From the NCBI GenBank assembly GCA_019247775.1, contig JAFBAN010000035.1:1-39736 (forward strand): DNA of 39,736 nt. The letters run 5' to 3'. Positions within the stretch are counted from its first letter, which is position 1, and each line of letters opens with the position of its first letter. This document shows, in pieces, positions 34,369 through 39,736 of the stretch. The DNA comes from Chitinophagaceae bacterium. GTDB lineage: Bacteria; Bacteroidota; Bacteroidia; Chitinophagales; Chitinophagaceae. The notes under the pieces were generated by a model, which ran no database searches, was not told where the DNA came from, and saw only the letters and a list, made by a program, of their open reading frames with translations. The translations under genes and the position numbers were made by a program.

Positions 34369-34481
34369 TTTCTGATTTCTGATTTCTAATTGAGTTTATT
34401 ATCACGCCTGATTAAAACCCATATACGATCTCAAATCAGAAATCGGAAATTAGAAATTTGAAATTGGAAACTTGAAACCTT
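34369..34481. repeat. Inverted pair of heptamer arrays, locus E (TTTCTGA/AAATTNG)
   Basis: The left array 34369-34389 is TTTCTGA, TTTCTGA, TTTCTAA. The right array is seven degenerate heptamers in register from 34433 to 34481: AAATCAG, AAATCGG, AAATTAG, AAATTTG, AAATTGG, AAACTTG, AAACCTT. The left array can pair with the first units of the right array through 21-24 nt with a few mismatches. The right array ends 24 nt before the DUF4198 start codon. Confidence 0.85.
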
Positions 34482-34505
34482 CCCGATAATGTATATTTTG
34501 TGGGA

Positions 34506-35342
34506 ATGAAAAGACCGGTTCTCATAGTCGCTGCTCTGGCACTCGTACTGCTGGTGTATGCGCATGAGTTCTGGCTGCAGCCGCAGAAATTTTATTTTAC
34601 CGTCCGCGAGATCGCAAATATCCGGTTCCAGGTGGGTGAGCATTTCAGCGGCGAAAACTGGGGCGGTGGACCTGATAAAGTACAGCAGCTGATCCATTAT
34701 GCCCCTTCGGGTGTGCAGACCGATCTTGCGCTGCTGATCAAGAACCAGGGCGATTCCGTTCAGCTGCCTTTGCGCGAAGAGGGCACGCATATGCTCGTTT
34801 TCAACAGCACCAGCTCCTTTATCAGGCTGGAAGCGGATAAATTCAACCAGTATCTGGCCGAAGAAGGTCTACAGGAAGCGCTACAGTATCGCCGGCAGCA
34901 CCATGAGCTCCAGGTGCCGGGCCGCGAATATTATCAACGCAGCGTAAAGACCATTTTCCAGGCAGGCAGTAAAATAACCGATAGCTGTATTGTGCCAAGC
35001 ATCCTGCCGCTAGATGTTATACCCGAAGAAAATCCTTATATGGTACCTATCGGCAGCAATCGCGATAAAGTGAAGGTCAGGTTCCAGGTGTTGTTCTATG
35101 GTCAGCCCCTGTACAATGCGCTGGTCAAATGTTCTTATTACCGGGGTACGACCAGAACCGAAGACACGGGGCGGACCAATCGAAGGGGGTTGATCAGCTT
35201 CGACCGGCATCCGGGTCCCAACCTGCTCAGCTGTGTGCATATGGAAAGAAATCTGACGGATACGGTTGCCGACTGGCAGAGCTATTGGGGCAGCCTGAGC
35301 TTCGATTATTCCCAGTTTTTCCCCGGCAGGCCTGGTCGCTGA
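34506..35342 (+). CDS. Exported DUF4198 (NikM-like) protein
   Basis: A 278-residue protein of the DUF4198 family, which includes proteins tied to nickel/cobalt uptake. The signal peptide (1-19) would leave H-E-F-W-L-Q-P at the mature N-terminus, the family hallmark, where the N-terminal His could bind metal. Two beta-sandwich parts follow (about 25-115 and 180-270). No transporter genes are nearby, so a metal role is only suggested by family. The ATG at 34506 is preferred over an opening two codons earlier. A TATATTTTG stretch just upstream resembles a -7 element. sucD follows after 89 nt with its own promoter. Confidence 0.85.
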   Translation: MKRPVLIVAALALVLLVYAHEFWLQPQKFYFTVREIANIRFQVGEHFSGENWGGGPDKVQQLIHYAPSGVQTDLALLIKNQGDSVQLPLREEGTHMLVFNSTSSFIRLEADKFNQYLAEEGLQEALQYRRQHHELQVPGREYYQRSVKTIFQAGSKITDSCIVPSILPLDVIPEENPYMVPIGSNRDKVKVRFQVLFYGQPLYNALVKCSYYRGTTRTEDTGRTNRRGLISFDRHPGPNLLSCVHMERNLTDTVADWQSYWGSLSFDYSQFFPGRPGR

Positions 35343-35395
35343 ATGAAAAATGCGTAAACCCAGGGCTGCCGACCCGCAAACTCATTTCTTTCGCC

Positions 35396-35403
35396 TATTT
35401 TTG
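35396..35403 (+). promoter_or_regulatory. Candidate -7 element TATTTTTG of sucD
   Basis: An exact TAnnTTTG match with 28 nt between it and the sucD ATG, followed by CCGC. No -33 TTG is visible. It supports the short sucD start over the much longer open frame. Confidence 0.5.
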
Positions 35404-35431
35404 CCGCAAATTCAACAACCGAAACATCGCT

Positions 35432-36304
35432 ATGGCAGTTTTAGTGAATAAGCAGTCGAAGATCATTGTTCAGGGCTTCACCGGTACAGAAGGCAGTTTC
35501 CACGCAACCCAGATGATCGAATACGGCACCCAGGTAGTGGGTGGCGTTACTCCCAATAAAGGCGGCACCACACATCTTGACAGACCTGTTTTCAATACGG
35601 TAGCCGATGCAGTGAAAAGCACCGGCGCCGATGTGAGCATTATTTTCGTTCCACCTGCGTTTGCTGCTGATGCGATCATGGAAGCGACAGATGCCGGAAT
35701 CCGTTTGGTCGTTTGTATCACCGAAGGCATTCCGGTGCAGGATATGGTTCGCGTAAAAAATTATATGCTGGGCAAGAATACGCGTTTGATCGGACCGAAC
35801 TGTCCGGGTGTGATCACCGCAGGTGAAGCCAAAGTGGGTATCATGCCGGGATTTATTTTTAAAGCAGGACGTATCGGTATCGTTTCAAAAAGCGGTACGC
35901 TTACCTATGAAGCGGCAGACCAGGTGGTGAAAGCGGGCCTCGGTATCAGCACAGCCATCGGTATCGGCGGCGATCCGATCATTGGCACACCAACCATGGA
36001 AGCTGTACAGTTGCTGATGGCTGATCCGGAAACGGACGGCATTATCATGATCGGCGAGATCGGCGGCAGTATGGAAGCCGATGCGGCACGCTGGATCAAA
36101 GACAATAAGACCAAACCGGTGGTTGGATTCATCGCCGGGCAAACCGCCCCTCCCGGACGCCGTATGGGTCATGCCGGTGCGATCATCGGCGGTGCGGATG
36201 ATACCGCCGCGGCTAAAATGAAGATCATGAGCGAATGTGGGATTGCGGTGGTGGCCAGTCCGGCCGATATCGGCAAGACGATGGCAGAAGTGCTGAAAAA
36301 ATAA
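35432..36304 (+). CDS. sucD: Succinate-CoA ligase, ADP-forming, alpha subunit
   Basis: A 290-residue alpha subunit of succinyl-CoA synthetase, which makes ATP or GTP from succinyl-CoA in the TCA cycle together with SucC. The CoA-binding Rossmann domain starts at [14 protein letters not shown] (5-18), G-P-N-C-P-G-V-I is at 121-128, and the phosphorylated histidine is H247 in G-R-R-M-G-H-A-G-A. The frame is open back to 35129 through the end of the DUF4198 gene, but the family start and the promoter place the true start at 35432. sucC is not adjacent, so the subunits are encoded apart. A strong terminator follows. Confidence 0.97.
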   Translation: MAVLVNKQSKIIVQGFTGTEGSFHATQMIEYGTQVVGGVTPNKGGTTHLDRPVFNTVADAVKSTGADVSIIFVPPAFAADAIMEATDAGIRLVVCITEGIPVQDMVRVKNYMLGKNTRLIGPNCPGVITAGEAKVGIMPGFIFKAGRIGIVSKSGTLTYEAADQVVKAGLGISTAIGIGGDPIIGTPTMEAVQLLMADPETDGIIMIGEIGGSMEADAARWIKDNKTKPVVGFIAGQTAPPGRRMGHAGAIIGGADDTAAAKMKIMSECGIAVVASPADIGKTMAEVLKK

Positions 36305-36329
36305 TTCGAATTCCTATAATAAGATCGCG

Positions 36330-36359
36330 TCCCGGTTGATTACAACCGGGATTTTTTTT
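36330..36359 (+). terminator. Stem-loop terminator after sucD
   Basis: A perfect 9-bp stem (36330-36338 with 36343-36351), loop ATTA and T8 (36352-36359). It lies 25 nt after the stop. Confidence 0.88.
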
Positions 36360-36399
36360 GGAAATGTTGCAGAGGTCGTCGATAATGGTACAATTGAAT

Positions 36400-36474
36400 T
36401 TAACCGCGAAGACGCTAAGGCGCGAAGCAACGCAGAACTCGCGCGACATGGCGTCCTGGCGCCTTTGCAGTTGA
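36400..36474. repeat. Inverted repeat with octamer array, locus G (RCGCKAAG)
   Basis: The left arm 36400-36424 and right arm 36450-36474 match as reverse complements at 17 of 25 positions, and seven of the eight differences are transitions. The left side is a tandem of 8-mers CCGCGAAG, ACGCTAAG, GCGCGAAG (36404-36427). It is GC-rich, unlike locus C and E, and lies between the sucD terminator and the next gene. Confidence 0.6.
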
Positions 36475-36591
36475 CCTGCCTCCCTATTCAGCCCGTACCC
36501 TTATTCGGCCGGAACTAAGATTTTGTTAACAGATGGCCTATTTTGTGTAATCAAACCGGCGGCTGCATCCGTTGAGTTGAAACTTATCCAT

Positions 36592-39500
36592 ATGAAATTG
36601 ACCGGTGACTGTTTAAAGATCGTTGTGTGTTTTGTAGCTGTATGCTGTTGCAGGCTGTCCTATTCTCAAGGAACGGATACGGCATTTCACAAAGAATGGG
36701 CCGCCATCGATTCGCTGATCGTAAAGGCCGATCTTACCAAAACTGCGCTTGTAAAAATAAATGAGCTGCAGCTGAAAGCGAAGCAAAAACATCTGAACGA
36801 CCAGGTGCTGAAAGCATTGTTATACCGGCTGGCACTTGAAAATCGTATTACAACCGATGATCCTGCGCACAGCATTAAACTTGTGCAGGCAGAGCTCGAT
36901 GGCAGCAGTGATATCATCCAGAAAGCAGTGCTGCATGCAATAATTGCCAATGAATACCTGCGCTATTTTCAGGACCATCGCTGGAACTTATATGGACGGA
37001 CTGCTACCAGCGGATTTGTAAAAACGGATATCACAACATGGGGAGTGGCAGATTTCACAGCAGCCATAAGCTCTAACTTTCTGCAGGCGCTCAAGCCTGC
37101 GGCGCAGCTGAAACAGAAAAAAAATGCCGAGTACGCGGCGATACTGATCTCAGGAAATCATCCCGAATTAAGGCCCACGCTGTTCGACCTGCTGGCGCAT
37201 GAGGCTTTGGACTATTTCAAATCCGCCACATCGTTGAACGCAGAGAGTGTTGTAATGCCAGTGCTGACCGATACAGGCATTTTTCAGCCGGCCGATGTTT
37301 TTATCGCGCACAAATTCGATCGTGCTGACAGCACTGATCCGCGCTGGCTGGCGCTGACGATCTACCAGCAACTGCTTTCCTTCCGCCGGAATGAAGGTAA
37401 CCGAGCGGCGATGCTTGATCTCGATCTCGACAGGTTAGACTGGGCGCATAATAATGCCGCATTTCCAGACAAGGACATTCTTTATCAGCACGCGCTTCAC
37501 CGGATCATCCGCGGCTATCCGACGGAGCCTGGAACTGCCATGGCATATTATCAATTGGCACAGCTGGAAGTTGACAAAGCGGCAAAATATAAGCCCTTTA
37601 CAGATACAGCTTATCGTTACAATTATCTGAATGCACTGGCGATTATCCGGGAAGCTCTGTCTAAGTTCCCTGTAAGCATTTCCGGCGCAGCGGAGTTAAA
37701 AAACCTGGAAACGACCATTCGTACCAAAGAATTGAGAACGGAACTCGAAAAAGTGAATATCCCGCATAAGCCGATACTGGCAAGTGTTTCTTACCGGAAT
37801 GCGGATACACTGTTTACCCGGGTGCTGCGGGTACTGCCGGGCGATAGTTTGCTCACTAAATACATTAATTACAATAAAACCTGGGAGGATATCGCCAAAC
37901 GCAGGCCGCTGTATTCATCTATGCAGTTGCTGCCAGGCAGCGCAGATCACCAAACGCATACTGCAGAGTTTAAGATCGATGGATTAGCGCCAGGGTATTA
38001 TGCATTGTTCTGCAGTACCGGTAAAGACTTTATCGATTCGACCGATAAGCTGTCGCTGCAATACTTTTATGTGTCCGCCCTTAGTTATGTGCAGACAGGG
38101 AAAGATCTTTTTGTGCTAAACCGTGAGACGGGGCAACCCCTAGAAGGCGCTGAAGTATTATATCTGAAACAAACCCGGGGTCTTACGGGGCAATACAGCC
38201 CAGTGTTGATCAGCACGCAGAAAACAGACCGGAACGGTCATGCACGCTACAATACCGCTGATGGTAACTGGCAATATACCGTGAGGATACCGGGAGATAC
38301 TTTGCATGTTGATGATGGCGACTATGTTTACAACAATCCCGGCCGCGAGAAAGAGCCGGATGATGTTTTTGAACGACGCAATACCCGGATTTTCTTTTTC
38401 CTGGATAGATCGATTTATCGGCCCGGACAGATCGTGTACTACAAAGGTATCGCCGTTACGAGGGATCAGTTGACCGGACTTAGCAAAACAGTGCGATCGA
38501 AACAAAGCGGCTGGATCTACCTCAAAGATGTCAATTCAAAACCCATCGATTCTGCGCGTTTTGAACTGAACGAATACGGTTCTTTCAGCGGAAAATTTCA
38601 GTTGCCGCAGAATACGCTCACCGGCAATTTTACGCTGGAAACAAAAGGACCTGATAATTCTGGCTATTATTTTTCAGTGGAAGAGTACAAGCGGCCCAAC
38701 TTCAGCGTTTTACTGCAGAAGCCAAAAGGAAGTTACAGGTTGAATGATACGATCGTAGTGACTGGGAATGCAAAAGCCTATTCAGGCAACCCGGTGGATC
38801 ATGCGAAACTGGTGTATGAGGTAACAAGGAATACCCGGTACACGGATCCCTGGTTCTATCGCAGCATCCGGCCGGTACGGGAGGGCAAGGCGATCGCACA
38901 CGGTGAACTGGTTACTGATGAACAGGGGAATTTCCAGATCCGGTTCAAAGCTATTGCAGACGATATCTTAGACAGTACCGGAAATCCTTTGTTCGATTTC
39001 ACCATTAAAACCGATATCACAGATATCGCTGGCGAGACGCGTAGCGCGAGTACAAGAGTGACGACCGGATTTCAGGCGCTGGTGCTGACTGTTGCAGCAG
39101 ATGCGGTGACAGAAAAAGACAGCGCCCAGAAAATAAAGATCGTAACCACAAACCTGAGCGATGAAAAAGAAGCGGCTACGGTACGTGTTACGATCGAACA
39201 ATTACAGACTCCATCTCGGCAGATCCGCGGGCGGGAATTATCGAAGCCCGATCAGTTCATCCTGAGTGAGGAAGAATTCCACAAATATTTTCCGGAAGAT
39301 GAATATGCGTATGAATCTGATTTTACAACATGGAAACCGATGAGGCAGGTATTGCAGCGCAGTATCAACACCGGCCGGACGAACGAATTGAAGCTCCAAC
39401 CAGGCACTCTTGCCGCAGGCAGTTATCGCATCACCGCTGAAACGATCGACAAATATGGCCGCACAGTTAAGCAAACAACCTACACCAATGTGTTCGACCG

Positions 39501-39736
39501 GAAGAATGGTCTGTTGCCCTATCCCGCTGCTATGATGGTCACAAGTACAAGCGAGACTGCAGCGCCCGGACAAACTGTTTCTTTCTTAACCAGTTCAGCG
39601 GTAAGTAAAGCTTTTGTGATCCGCGAAACACAGACAGCGGACTCAGAGCAGGGCCATATTTCATTTGAGCAAAGAGTGGCCGGTGTGGATACGATCAATT
39701 ACACCGTATCTGAAGCCAACCGGGGCGGGGTGCAGA
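36592..39736 (+). CDS. Alpha-2-macroglobulin family protein, 3' end outside window
   Basis: The frame is open from the ATG at 36592 to the window end, giving 1,048 residues of a larger protein. The signal peptide is residues 1-26 (core V-V-C-F-V-A-V-C-C-C, then L-S-Y-S-Q); no clear lipobox. An N-terminal helical region of about 370 residues precedes the macroglobulin-like beta domains: an MG1-like start near 393, a domain with Q-T-G-K-D-L-F-V-L-N-R-E-T-G-Q-P-L near 502-520, and the hallmark F-L-D-R-S-I-Y-R-P-G-Q-I-V-Y-Y-K-G at about 601-617. Bacterial members trap proteases in the periplasm; whether this one has the thioester C-x-E-Q motif cannot be seen, as that part is beyond the window. 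A TATTTTG stretch near 36569 may be its -7 element. Confidence 0.9.
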   Translation, partial: MKLTGDCLKIVVCFVAVCCCRLSYSQGTDTAFHKEWAAIDSLIVKADLTKTALVKINELQLKAKQKHLNDQVLKALLYRLALENRITTDDPAHSIKLVQAELDGSSDIIQKAVLHAIIANEYLRYFQDHRWNLYGRTATSGFVKTDITTWGVADFTAAISSNFLQALKPAAQLKQKKNAEYAAILISGNHPELRPTLFDLLAHEALDYFKSATSLNAESVVMPVLTDTGIFQPADVFIAHKFDRADSTDPRWLALTIYQQLLSFRRNEGNRAAMLDLDLDRLDWAHNNAAFPDKDILYQHALHRIIRGYPTEPGTAMAYYQLAQLEVDKAAKYKPFTDTAYRYNYLNALAIIREALSKFPVSISGAAELKNLETTIRTKELRTELEKVNIPHKPILASVSYRNADTLFTRVLRVLPGDSLLTKYINYNKTWEDIAKRRPLYSSMQLLPGSADHQTHTAEFKIDGLAPGYYALFCSTGKDFIDSTDKLSLQYFYVSALSYVQTGKDLFVLNRETGQPLEGAEVLYLKQTRGLTGQYSPVLISTQKTDRNGHARYNTADGNWQYTVRIPGDTLHVDDGDYVYNNPGREKEPDDVFERRNTRIFFFLDRSIYRPGQIVYYKGIAVTRDQLTGLSKTVRSKQSGWIYLKDVNSKPIDSARFELNEYGSFSGKFQLPQNTLTGNFTLETKGPDNSGYYFSVEEYKRPNFSVLLQKPKGSYRLNDTIVVTGNAKAYSGNPVDHAKLVYEVTRNTRYTDPWFYRSIRPVREGKAIAHGELVTDEQGNFQIRFKAIADDILDSTGNPLFDFTIKTDITDIAGETRSASTRVTTGFQALVLTVAADAVTEKDSAQKIKIVTTNLSDEKEAATVRVTIEQLQTPSRQIRGRELSKPDQFILSEEEFHKYFPEDEYAYESDFTTWKPMRQVLQRSINTGRTNELKLQPGTLAAGSYRITAETIDKYGRTVKQTTYTNVFDRKNGLLPYPAAMMVTSTSETAAPGQTVSFLTSSAVSKAFVIRETQTADSEQGHISFEQRVAGVDTINYTVSEANRGGVQ

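Noticed and set aside
35129..35431. N-terminal extension of sucD through the end of the DUF4198 gene
   Set aside because: The extension is just an open frame overlapping another gene; the SucD family start and a promoter box fit 35432.

Overview
The window looks like chromosomal core genome of a Bacteroidota, most likely a Chitinophagaceae-type bacterium. The signs are T9SS-type C-terminal sorting domains on two large secreted proteins, a type III glutamine synthetase, a Bacteroidota-style YidC, the efp-accB-accC order, a phosphosulfolactate synthase next to aroE, a GIN-domain (DUF2807) protein, weak Shine-Dalgarno sequences, and several promoters of the Bacteroidota form TTG-N(17-23)-TAnnTTTG. 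The family assignment is inference. I found no tRNA, rRNA, insertion sequence, phage gene or CRISPR array.

Layout. 3-4271: 3' part of a large repeat adhesin with a T9SS tail. 4319-7531: ilvE, divergent from an overlapping four-gene run (psi-like small protein, GNAT acetyltransferase, rdgB, hotdog thioesterase). 7536-10535 (minus): TPR protein, phosphosulfolactate synthase, aroE. 10673-14977: a small secreted protein, a secreted GLPGLI/DUF4412-like protein, yidC, a DUF4407 membrane protein. 15069-18996 (minus): pyrG and a DPP-IV-like peptidase. 19249-20124: exported dienelactone-hydrolase-like enzyme. 20258-25242 (minus): GIN-domain protein, purL, hldD, proC. 25454-28807: glnN and two small secreted proteins. 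28850-31541 (minus): efp-accB-accC. 31762-36304: a seven-PKD-repeat T9SS protein, a DUF4198 protein, sucD. 36592-end: 5' part of an alpha-2-macroglobulin-family gene.

Most genes are housekeeping: branched-chain amino acid, shikimate, proline, purine, CTP, fatty acid and LPS-heptose synthesis, nitrogen assimilation, TCA cycle, membrane insertion and translation. They are interleaved with surface and periplasmic proteins. Eight stem-loop terminators and seven promoter candidates mark the transcription units.

The most unusual signal is in the spacers. At least five, and probably seven, intergenic regions hold short degenerate tandem repeats of 7 nt (once 8 nt) arranged as inverted pairs, so that each spacer can fold into a long hairpin. 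The repeat unit differs between loci, but the two arms of a locus match, and two loci 12.7 kb apart share one unit. Other points for follow-up are an EF-P with arginine at the loop tip where Bacteroidota normally have lysine, a psi (HolD)-like protein beside an acetyltransferase as in the E. coli holD-rimI pair, and a bacterial phosphosulfolactate synthase in a lineage known for sulfonolipids.
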